NCBI RefSeq assembly: GCF_037325665.1
Contig: NC_090261.1
Coordinates: 26,146,913-26,210,912 of the forward strand
Source of the DNA: Littorina saxatilis
Lineage: Eukaryota > Mollusca > Gastropoda > Littorinimorpha > Littorinidae
Length of the DNA: 64,000 nucleotides
Direction: 5' to 3'
Part shown: positions 26,901 to 38,900 of the stretch, one piece after another
Layout: the number at the start of each line of letters is the position of its first letter
Numbering within the stretch: position 1 is the first letter of the stretch
Translations under genes and position numbers: made by a program
The notes under the pieces: model-generated
Seen by the model: the letters and a program-made list of their open reading frames with translations, nothing else
Told to the model about the DNA's origin: nothing
Database searches by the model: none

Positions 26901-29900
26901 ACTTTCGGTTTTGGTTCGATCTGTTCCGTGCACCTCCCGCTGTTAGTTTGTTCAAAGTTCGCTCATCACGCGATGTGCACTTGTGTTTGTGTATTTTTGT
27001 GTATTTTTGTCTTTGGAGACAATTATTGACATCAGTTCGTTGTAGCCTTGTGACTTTTAGAGACAAAACGGCTCTGGGGCGATGAAAACGTGTTTGTTAA
27101 AAGAGGGGTTCGTTATGCAAATGAGTTCAAAAGGTTCGATGTAGCTGGAAAGTAACAAGTAAGAAATAGAAGGCTGTCTGCCGGGAAATCAATGGCAGTT
27201 TGTTAAAAGAGGGATTTCATTATACCCAGGTTCGTTATAGCTGGACTCCACTGTATGTAACATTTTTTTGATTGTGTGTCAATGACAATGTTAAAAAACA
27301 ACACCGTGTTTTTGATGGGTATGTAACATTTTTTTGATTGTGTATCAATGACAATGTTAAGGTGGTCCTTAATTATGCCTGAAGTCAACTTCGCAAAGAC
27401 TTTATGAAGTCTTTTTACCAAAATGTAAAGCTTTGTGCAGCCAGCTTCGCGAAGTATGCTTCGCGTAGTCAACTTAGCCCAGTTAAGGACATGCTTTAAA
27501 GGCTGATATACTCGTAGCGTTCATTAATTAATTCATATTGTTTACATGTGCCAATAATGTTATAAAACTGTACCTAAGGGGATATAATAACGATTGGCTG
27601 TAGCTTTCGAACACAGAAAAAATTATTTCATTATTGCAAAGTGGTGTTGATAGTATCGAATGTAAACAGAACAGTCTCAAACGCCATCTTTGGTTTACGA
27701 ATTCGTGACGTCAAGGGTCTAAAAATAGCCCAAGTCCTGGAGAACTGTTGCTAAACAATGCAATAAAGAATTAATTATTTCTCGTAATTGGTAAGGACTT
27801 CAAACCTAAAACTTTGCAGGAAGCTTAATTTATACATCCCCGCAACGATGGGAAAAGCCCTGGAAGTAATTAAACTAATTAAATAGGACTATGTCAGCCT
27901 TTAATGAATAACACAGTGCTTGTGACCTGTATGTTACATGCTTGTGATTTGGTATGTGTAGAAAGAGGTGACCAATGCACTGCCCAAGCTGATCAAGCTC
28001 AACCCAATGGTGGTCAAGGAAGTCTTCAACAGACTCATGGGAGCACATAGTAAGTTTCTAAACCAAAAAATGTCATTGCATGCCTAAAATGTTGACAAAA
28101 ATGTACACAAGAAAAGTACTCAGGTCTACAGAGTGGAGAAATTTGAGCATTGGTTTTCTTGTGATGGATTATTGAGTTTTGAAAAACATGAAGAGGGCAA
28201 TTAGGAAAAGAAGAGAATTATCAGTGTCCATTTTGTGTATAGTTCACTTTTTGGCTTCAGTACACTGTCCTTACAGACCTAATTAGATACAATATGACTT
28301 GTGGTACTTCATAACCATTAACATTTTACCTGAACGTGATTTTGTGTTTCAGTCACAGCCAATGCATCGTACGTGTCGCCACTGACGCCTGATGAACTGC
28401 TGGTGGCTCTGCACAACATTGACCCAAACAAGTGTGACATGAAAACCATCATCAAAGGTAACCAACTTCTCTCTAATTCCTCTTCTTTACTTTTCGTCTC
28501 TTTATTTTCATTTTTGATTTTTGATTTGTGGTTAGATTAGCTTTAGATTCATTATTTGGTTGGTTGATATTAGTCTCCGTGGTTTTAATGGAGAAATGAG
28601 TAGTTCTGATGTCCGAGTGGCTGTGTGCACCAGTATGGGAGTGAGAGGCATGATCTGTTCACCCACAGTGTGACTGACTTTTCAGTAAATTTTTTTAAAG
28701 TTCCTTATTTTCATTGTTGACATTGATTATTTCTCAGAGTTGGTCAAGCAGAAATGGTTGAGCTAAAGAAGCAGTGGAAAGTAGAAACTTGTGGACACTG
28801 AGCGTTTTTATCTTTGTAAAGGCTGTCCTTATTAATTGAGCACAAAGTTGAATTCGCAAAGACTTTGCAAAGTATTTTTACCAAAAATTCAGTGCCAAAA
28901 CCTTGTGCAGCCACCTTCGTGAAGTAGACTTTGCCCAATTTCTTTGAGGATTAAAAACTCTGACTTGTTACACATTGATTGCAGCCGCCAACCTGTGCTT
29001 CAGCGAGCGCAGCATCTACCGAGAGGAGGTGTTGGCCATTGTGATGCAGCGTCTGATGGAGCAGTCCCCTCTCCCCACCCTCCTCATGAGGACCGTCATT
29101 CAGTCCCTGTCTATGTACCCCCGCCTCATTGGATTCGTCCTCAACATCCTGCAGAGACTCATCAAAAAAGAGGTTTGATTTGGATCACAATTTTTGTGTA
29201 GAATAGACTCACTGGGCTCCCATCTTCACGTAAATCCGCAGATTTACGAGAGCTGTTCAAATGAGGAGCTATAAATGGGCTCAGATTTGCTCAGATGATA
29301 CCTTTCTGTTCTTATTTTCCCTGTCACTGTATTGTGCTGCAAGTGGATGGGCTATTATTAATAACCTTTGTTTGTAGCTTTGCATGCAGCTTTTCAAATG
29401 ATATTAAATTACATATTCTTACGCAACTCACATAGATAGCATTAACTTCAGTTAAAGTGCTAGGACACTGAACTACGCTTCACCCCAAAGGGGAAGCAAC
29501 CCCCTAAAAAAGAACGGCCTTGACCTATAACCCAAGCTATACAAGAGTCGAGGTCATACCGTCACGTGACCTATCACGCGTGACTCAACCGCCGCCATGT
29601 TGAAAGCTCACTCCCATTTCAGCACCGAGTAGCTCGGACGCTTTTTACACTACGCTGCAGGCTTTGAGCCTACTGTCTTCTGGACAGTGTTTCACCCCGT
29701 CTACAGGTCCCTGCTTCTCATGCACAAGTCTGGGTGAGCTCGTTCTAATTTGTTCGCTTTTGCTTGCGTTTGTTTCTTTCTCCGTTGTTCGGTCTGGTTG
29801 TTGTTTATCAATATCATAACTCAGACTGGTTTTTGTCAGCAATGGCTGACAAGGAGAATTAGAAACCACAGACTAGTCAGTAGCTGCTGAGGTTTCTCCT

Positions 29901-32900
29901 ATTAAGTTTCGCATAAAGAGAAAGGCAAAGGCACTACCTTTTCTGTTTTACTACTACGTCTGTTAAATAACCTTGAATGGTTGAAAACGACGTTAAAGGC
30001 ATATGTACGCGCTCCCGTGTTTACAAAGTGTAGTTTGCCCATAATCGATGTCAAACGCATCATAGGACCATGTAATGACGATATGTCGCCATGCGCGGAC
30101 CATTTACATGTATTACAGCTTGTTCTAGCCTCTGAAAGTGAGGATGTCAACAAAGACGCGGAGGTTTTTCCCTTGCGTCAACGCTACCTCTGTTGGCAAA
30201 TCTAGATAAATAGGACGATCTAGATCAAAATAAATTCTAATATCTCAACATTTAAGAGGTCCTAGACCACAATATCTTGCAGGCAACTTAATTTAGCATG
30301 TCTCCAGCTGTGGGTAAAGCAATTAGCGTGTATAGTCATCGAGTACATATGGCTTTAAACACCATATTAAGAAGAAAGAAAGAATGTCTGTTAAATTTCG
30401 GACCCTATGAGTACTATCATGCCGGTGCTGAAGCAGGTTAAATTTAGGTTACTTCAGCCAAAGGCAAACGCAGTGGGAAAGAATACTTGTGTTAAAGATG
30501 GTTTTTCTTCCCTTTTTGAGATGTTTTCGACCCAAATGTATAACATGTTACCATTCGTCGAGTTTGCGCTCGCTCCCGGCGGGAGTGGGCGACGTGGTTT
30601 GTTGTCACGCATCGAGGTTCCGCCTTCATGCACAGTCACTTCGGCTGACGCGCACGCAGAGGAGTGTGTTTACTTCATACGAGGAGCTTTCACGCTCTAC
30701 AGGTTAGTCAAGTTCACCGGTAGCCAGGTTCTCTGGTGAAAGTGTTCAAGTTGGGCCGGAACTAGTAGCCCCCCCGCCGCGGCTGGGGGGTGAAAGTTTG
30801 ACTTTCCCGGAGGCTATCGCTCTTTTTTAAGAGGCGGAACTCACGGGGGGTCAACACCGGACAACAAGTTGGGCCGGAACTAGTAGCTCCCCCGCTGAGG
30901 CTGGGGAGTGAAAGTTCGACTCTCCCGGAGGCTATCGCTCTTTTTAAGAGGCGGAACTCACGGGGGGTCGACACCGGACAACGAGACAGATGTACTCACG
31001 GGCAGACTTTTATGTCTCGGTGAATGTGTACATGTCTCAACTTCCTCCTTTTGGGCAGGAAGCTGCTTTCGGGCAGGCTTTGCACGGTTCTTCCGTTTTG
31101 CAATCAGCCTCGCCTGTGGTGGATCGTTTTAGTGACGCAGCTAGTCACAGCGAATTTCACGGTCCAGCCTCAGCAGATTCGGAGTTCGACGATTCTCACT
31201 CAGTTTCTGAGGAGGAAGTTGATGTCAAGTTGTCACTCAAACTTTAACCAGCTATGGTTACTGCAGCTCAGGTGTCTGCCAAGTACTTCGCTGAAGGGGT
31301 GACAGCCATGACAAGCTCTGCGGCACCACCACCCTCAGGGATATCGTTTTAGCGAGTCTCCTTCTGTTGCTTACGAACTTTCCAAGGTGCTGGCTAGAAC
31401 TTCGGGTTCTGAGAATAGCTTGCCTGTGGATACTGTGCCTTTACTGGCTGCACACGGTCAGGCTCCTGATGCTGCTCAGCCATGGCTTGCCTCAGACCAG
31501 TTACGGAAGCGAGCACTTCGTTTCATTCACGCAAGTTTGCTCTCTCCCGTCGTCATCACAGTCTTTTTGAGACTTACGCTTTGCCGAGTGCACCGCTTCC
31601 GGTCACTCCGGAGTTGGCTAATCTCAGGGAGGATGTCTATCGTCTGGACAAAACTTGTGCTTACTCTGAAGGCGCATTACTTGGTTTGGAGGAGACGGGA
31701 AGATACTCGTTGGAACTTGCGTCTCTTTCAGAGACACTTCTTCGATCTCTTTCGCGGTCGGTCGCGGTGTCGTTGAATCCTTTCGATTTTCGAAACGACT
31801 CTAGCGTGAAAGACGTCCTCATACTCCTGGCCTCTTTGGCTAAGGTTTCAGCCGAACAATGTCTGTTGCGGCACGGTTTTATGCACATGCGGTTTACACA
31901 CGCAGGGACGCTTTCTTGTCTGGCTCTAGAATTTGACCTTGTGGAAGTTTTCTCATATGATTCTCCTTTTCCATCACTTCCTTTGTGGGCAGCGTTGCGG
32001 CGTTGCTTTCGCTTGCGTCACCCGCGCAAGTAACGCTTCACTCGCTGAGCGATATCCGTAGGCCTAGGTTACACCAAGCCTAAGAACTTAGTTTATTCTT
32101 TTCTTCGTACTACGGAACCGCTTCCGGTTGCACCGTACTTGTCGATCATACATCTTAATGTTCATAGCAAGGAGAAACTGTCTGTTTTCAAGAACAATGA
32201 TCTCCTGGCTGTGGAAGATTGTGGCCGCTCTTCTGTCTGTTATCCGCGTCTTGGTACAAGACTTTGATTCGTTCTTTCCCTTGTGCGGTTTCGTACTCAC
32301 GGGATGCCTTTGTGTTCTGTCGGGACACATATACAAAGGGTTTAGCTTTGCTGTTCGTCTGGGAAAAGGCCTCGGCCGACAGTATTGTTCTGTCGGTGAG
32401 ACTTAAATCTCTTCCTTGCTCGAGGGTTTTCTTTGCGAATCCTCTTCTTTGCACGCGGACTCTTCTCTAACAGAGAGAATCTCACAGCAAAAGGAAAAGC
32501 CCACGGCAGGCCTCGGCTTCTCTTATCAGAGAAAAGCGCTAAGCTGGCCGTTCTCAGCTTTGGTTTTTTATCTTCTTCTCGGCATGGCACGTTGCCAAAT
32601 ACCCACCACTTATCCCCTCGAGGCGATTTAGCGGTAGGGTTCAGTGGGCAAACAATAGCACGCTTTCATGCATACTCTTGGCACTTGTCAACTGGAGTCT
32701 TAGCGTTCGGCTCCACTCTTCTCTCTGCCTCTGTGTTTTCCCACAACGGCTGGAGGGGCGATTAGAACTCCCACTTTATTGAGGGAGGCACTGGGGCCCT
32801 TCCTGTTGGGTCACTTATAGATCGTGCCTATGTTTACTTCCACCTTTGGATATACAAAATAGATCGGAAGTGGCTACTTTTTATCTAATTCAGATCTTCA

Positions 32901-35900
32901 GGGCTCTGGTTTCGTTTTCTAAGCAATCAAATGAAGAGCTGGAACATGTTAGTGTCTTTTCCTGTCTGGTTCACAGACACAACCAATCTTTGGATTCTCA
33001 CACCACTGCTCATGCAGGGCGTTCCCGTTGGTTCTCTCTCCACCAGCGAAGCAGTTCTGTCTCTTGTGGAATTCTTTCCCCTTGTCAGGGGAGAACATGT
33101 GTTGATTCAATCAGACAACACCACAGTGGTCTTTTATCTCAATAAGCAGGGGGTGGCATCTCGCTCCCTATCACTGCCTCAGCGAGCATGCGAGGTTTTG
33201 ATGTGGTTTTTACCACCACGAGATCTTATTAGCAGTGAAGTACCTTTCTGAGAGGCTCGATGTATTGGCAGACTCTAGTCAGTCGGCCAAGAATGCCCAC
33301 TCGGATTGGACTCTATCTCACTACGCGCTTCTACTCCTGCTGGTGAATTTGGAGAAGCCGCTGATAGAAGTTTTGCCTCTTGGTACTATCACCTTCTGCT
33401 AAATGTTCGTCTCCCTGTTCCCGGATAATACTCTAGACTTTACTTTGAGCGGCCTGTTGGTCGCACATTATGGGCCCATTCAATCTTGGTTGCCAGTCCT
33501 TTAGGCTGGCAAGAGGGCGCCGTTTTTACACTCGAGCCACACGGGTGTCTACTGTACGGGAATCATTGAGACGCTCAGGGGCTTCTGCCCCAACTCTGGA
33601 TCTGGTCTAGAGATTTCTTAGGGGTTCAGCGTCTTCGTTTTTGTGTCACTTTGACTGGCTTGGAACTAATGGCGTATATTAACGGAAAGAACTCCACTTC
33701 TCTCCGTTCAATGCGGGTGGCGAACCATCTATCCTGGCTTTCCGAATTTTCTCCCACGTCTCTGAATTAAGACTATGTGATTTCAGTTGCACTGACACAG
33801 CTAGCTCGCAAAATATTTTCACTTGGGTTCTTTGTAGCCAGCGTGATTAAAGGGAACCTCCCTTTGGTTGGCTGAAAGCAAATCTCCAGTCCCGACTTGG
33901 GACTTGCTCCTAGTTTTGGAGGTTTTGAGTTCGGATTGTTTAATCCTTGACAAAATTAGCCTCTTCTAGAGGCAATGATTTAGTGAAGTCAACCTTAACT
34001 AAATGGACTGCCACATTGATTAGGCATGCCTACAGTGGTGGCAAGAAAAAAGGGGGGGGGGGGGCAGTCAGTCCTCCCTTTTCAGGCAGCACGGGCTCAA
34101 GAGGTCAGAGTGTAGGCCTCTTCTTTACCTGTTCTCAAGTCTGAGAGACTTACATAAGTCATGAATGCAGCTCATTGAACGTTCAAGGACGTAGTCATGA
34201 GTTTCTATCGGCGGGGTATTTTAAGTACCCGCTATTTTAGTACACATCTACTAGACATCTTCTGCAGAAGATGTCTTTTTATGTTTTCCTGGGGACGTAT
34301 CTGGTGCTCGGCAGAACAGAAATTTCGGTTTGCCAGCTATTGTAGCTACAGGCCAGATACTTGCAAGATGTTAACTGTGAGTTCATTTGCCCACCACCTA
34401 AATTAGCAATCTGCTATCTATGTGAGTTGCGTAAGAATATGTAATTTAATATAAAATTTCAAAAATAAATTTTGATTTAATTAATATACTTACCAACTCA
34501 CATACTGAATTCCCTCCCAGCCTGCCCCGCAAATTTTTTAAAGGGGTATGTTTTTCAATACGGAATGAGGTTCACCGGTATACATCCTGCGCAGGCGCAG
34601 TACACCGGTAGTGAAATAACCACCAAGGACCATGCCTTATATGGCATACGGTTTTTGTTTCAGAATTATTTCCCCATGTTGCCATGTAAGAGTGCTTCAA
34701 TGTCTTATCGCAAAACGAAGTTATTGCTTAGGGTTTCCCTAAAAATGAACAGATCTCTTCAATGGGAGTGAGCTTTCAACATGGCGGCGGTTGAGTCACG
34801 CGTGATAGGTCACGTGACGGTATGACCTCGACTCTTGTATAGCTTGGGTTATAGGTCAAGGCCGTTCTTTTTTAGGGGGTTGCTTCCCCTTTGGGGTGAA
34901 GCGTAGTTCAGTGTCCTAGCACTTTAACTGAAGTTAATGCTATCTATGTGAGTTGGTAAGTATATTAATTAAATCAAAATTTATTTTTGAAATTTTATAT
35001 TTTGATTTAAAACATCCAGCAAGCACAGGATCTGCAGATGAAGAACATTTTTATGATTGATATGATCAATGTGATTATCTGAGTACTAGATGATTACCTG
35101 CTTCGCCGGGAAGAAGTAGAGCCGAATACCAGGCTGCGCCTGGGACCCGGCTTTGCCGGGTGTGAAGCCGGCGCACGAAGGAAAGGAGATAAACGCACAA
35201 AACACTGGAGACCTTCTAAAAATAGTAACGTGCAGTGACCTTCTAAAAATAGTAACGTAGTAACGGGAGTATGGATTGACGCCACACGGAGGAAGGGAGA
35301 TAATCGCGGCTGAAAACACTGGAGAAGATAAGGAAGAGTTACTGGTAGTGGATCCCGACAAAAACACAAAAAAATCGGTTCAGCGCGCACAGCGCTGCGC
35401 GCTGAGAGCACGTGTTGAAATATCTCATCGATGAGGTTGTGTCCGGGGTGTAGCTGAATACGGTGTCCAAATTTGAAAAAGATCCACCGAGAACTTTGGC
35501 CGTGCATCGCGAACAGACAGACAGACACTAGTCGTATATATATATATTTAGTTTGGCCCAGGATCTAAGCCACTTCAGGAATACACACGTTTCTGTTTGG
35601 AGGTAGGGATTCTTTACCTGAAGTTTTTGTAGTGAAAGGTGATATTTTCATTTTTATTTTATTTATACATATAAATAAAAGAGAGTGTCTGTCTGTCTGT
35701 GTGTGTGTGTGTGTGTCTGTCTGTCTGTGGTCGCCATACCTCTGAGATGGCAAGAGGCAGGAACAAGATAGTGTGCACGTACACTCCCTAGGTGCCGCAG
35801 ATGTGCACCTGGGTTTTAGTTTCTTGATTCATTGTTTCCTTTCTCAGATTATGGACCTCCCATTTATTGAATACAGCCTATATGGTGCAAGACCAGTTCA

Positions 35901-38900
35901 GTGCCTACTGTTCACCTGTAGCAAGCACATCATGCCAGTGATATTAGAGACTCGCTATTGCTCCTATGAGGGGAAGAAATGAAGAATGAAAAATTAACTG
36001 GACAGTTCCGGAAATTTCTAGAAGGTAAGGGAGATAACTCTTTTTTTGTATCCAAACAAAGGAGGTAAAGCTAATGATAATGGGATTGCTACAGGGCTCT
36101 GCTTACTCCCGGGCGAAGCCGGGCTTAACTGCTAGTTTATTTAATATTTGTGTGTGTGGGTGTGTAAAGCGGCAACACTTTGAGACTCCACATGACAGTG
36201 ATTTTGTGTTGCGTGATCAGGTGTGGCACCAGAAGAAGGTGTGGGAGGGCTTCATCAAGTGCTGCCAGCGCACCAAGCCCCAGTCCTTCCAGGTCTTGCT
36301 GCAGCTGCCCCCAGAACAGCTGACCAACGTCTTCCAGGTGTCCCCCGACCTGCGTCTGCCCCTCCTCGATCACGTCCAGTCCTTCAGTCAGCATCAGGTC
36401 AGTCGGTGTCAGTAGTGTGCTGTCAGGGGCGAATATAATGTCCTCTTAGGTCCAATAATTGGCCAAATTGGGACAGGTAGAGGTGTCACTAATGGGCTGT
36501 CAGGGGCGAATATAGTGTGACATCTGTTTTGTAGACTCTGCATTTTAAGAACTTTCTTTCTTTCTTGACCATGTTTTCTGTGATGGTCTGTGCGTACAGT
36601 ATGCAAATTTAGCTCCACTTGAACAGTAGATATCTTTTAAGATCTACTTTTTACAGGTTGGGGGTGGGGGAGGGGGAGGAGGAGTTCTTGATTAAAAGGG
36701 AGGGACCACTCTGCTAAGTTATAAGATAACTTCAGTCAGTGCCACGCAGAACTGACACCAGTGTTCAGATTCTGTAGTCCTGTGTTTATCACTCAGTGTG
36801 GTTTTTGCCATGTGTTGTTGTTGTGATTGTTGTAAAATGTCATGTTTCTATTTGTGAATTGCAGCTGGCTCACATATCCCCAGAGATCATGCATGTCCTG
36901 GAGACGGAGCCCGAACCGGAGAGAGTGGAGGAACCCATGGAGCAAGCTCCTCCAGCACAACAGGTATAATGGAAGGGCGCTGGTTCTGTGCGACGCTTAG
37001 TTTTCGAGATAGGTGTGACTGACGAAGAACAGGACGTCACATTCCAAATAAGCACGACTATGTTGCAGGTGGAAGCCGCTGAGATTGCATTTTTTCGGGA
37101 GGTTTCCGCAAAAATAGATATTACACGATTTGCGCGAAACAGTTGAGAAGCAGACGATCTCTGAGATCTCTGTTCGTCTCGTGATAACGTTATTTTGTAT
37201 GATAACGATTCACTTGCAAACTAAAGTATACAATTTGGTGTGTCAGTGATAAATGTAAATAGAAATGTGTAATACAGACAATGCAAGCAAATAAACGTGT
37301 TTTTCTTGTGAAAATGTTGCGTTGTGTGGGTGTTTGGGTGGCCACGTGATGTACACAAAGCAAAGTGCGGGACGGACTCTGCTCTGTGCTGTAACACTGG
37401 CAAGTTCAAAACACGAGAAAAACGATTTTGTTATGCGGGCAGCCACGGGGGATGTATGTATTTTTCAAATGGTTGTAAAATAAGTCTTGTATTTATCACC
37501 ATACTCTGGCCCTGTTCTTTTTTTCGTCACACCTAAAACCATTATTTCTTGTGAGCGACGCAGCATTAGTAGCACATCATCTCTTTCTTGCCTCCTCCCA
37601 TGTCTCTTCTGTCATAAAATACTGCAAATCTTGCACTTTGTCATCATTGTAATATTTTGTGACCAACCTCCCTACAGTTTTGCTAATTTTATTTAGAAAA
37701 GCATGTGCTGTAAAGGCAAACCATGAATACATGCATATACATACCCGTTTGACTTGGAATAAAGGCCGTGAAAGGTGAATGCTCGCCTAATAGGCTACTG
37801 AGCTTCACTGGTCGATGTGAATGCGTTATATATTGTGTGTAAAAAATGTCTGTTTGTCTGTCTGTCTGTAAAAAATTCCATTTCAAACGGCAGAAATTAA
37901 TATGTAAGCGCCTAGGGCATCTAGATTAGGCGCATAAAAATGATCACAATAATAATAATAATAATACATGGGTATCATGTAGTTTTTTTTTGTGACTTGC
38001 GCAATGGCGTGGTGTTAAGACGTCGGCCTCCTAATCGGGAGGTCGTGAGTTCGAATCCCGGTCGCTGCCGCCTGGTGGGTTAAGAGTGGAGATTTTTCCG
38101 ATCTCCCAGGCCAACTTATGTGCAGACCTGCTAGTGACTTAACCCCCTTCGTGTGTACACGCAAGCACAAGACCAAATGCGCACGGAAAAGATCCTGTAA
38201 TCCATGTCAGAGTTCGGTGGGTTATAGAAACACAAAAATACCCTGCATGCCTCCCCCGAAATCGGCGTATGCTGCCTAAATGGCAGGGTAAAAACGGTCA
38301 TACACTGTTACGACTGGAATTTACGCGTGTATGTCTGTATGTATCTATATCTACTCCTATCAAAAATTGTGCGTGCTACTCTCTGTTTACTATATAACTG
38401 TTCTTCACACACACACACACATTCCAACCAGGCACAAAGACAAGAACACAGTATAGCCCTTTGCCCCTGTACCTCTATTTGAATGTTCAATCACAACATA
38501 AACATATTATTCTACATCCATTCTACAGATCACTTTCGCTCAACATGAAAGTACTATTTCTGTTAACACACAGAAATCAAACTGCACAAAATTACATACA
38601 GGTTATTATGTCATGCAATCTACAGTTCTCGTGCACACACGTATAACACTTGAGGCTTTGTTCCGTGAAAGCCCGTCTGTCTCAAAACACACGAAGACAC
38701 TGTCTCAAACAATTCTTCTGTTACTATTCACTTCTGTTATACACAGATGACAAACCCCACGACGCTCGACGTCTCGTGGTTATTCACTCGGGAACGTATC
38801 TGTACAGCTATCACGCTGGTTAAATTCTCTCAGTCGTACTCACAGTATACAGTGGCACACACTGCTTCACCCCACCCACACAACTGTCTCGTGTGGTGGA

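Larger units (their letters stand above)
26341..27360. repeat. ~65-bp tandem repeat hosting a MITE
   Basis: A unit beginning AATGACAATGTTA and containing CACCGTGTTTTTGATGGGTA occurs before the MITE at 26382, again at 27282-27321, and partly after 27347. The MITE has entered one unit at its GGGTA. Confidence 0.65.
29401..35000 (+). mobile_element. DIRS-type retroelement with complete termini, coding part broken
   Basis: A 5.6-kb insertion in symplekin intron 28. It has inverted terminal repeats of roughly 200 bp (29401-29618 and 34761-35000) and, near the right end, an internal region (34413-34504) complementary to both outer tips, the hallmark of DIRS tyrosine-recombinase retroelements. Recognisable parts in order: a gag-like region (about 31480-32030), an RNase H segment (about 33080-33230) and a degraded recombinase region (about 33650-34150). 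The coding part is heavily broken, with many breaks, so this is a fossil of some age. It has itself been hit by a SINE fragment and a TTAA MITE. Confidence 0.85.
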
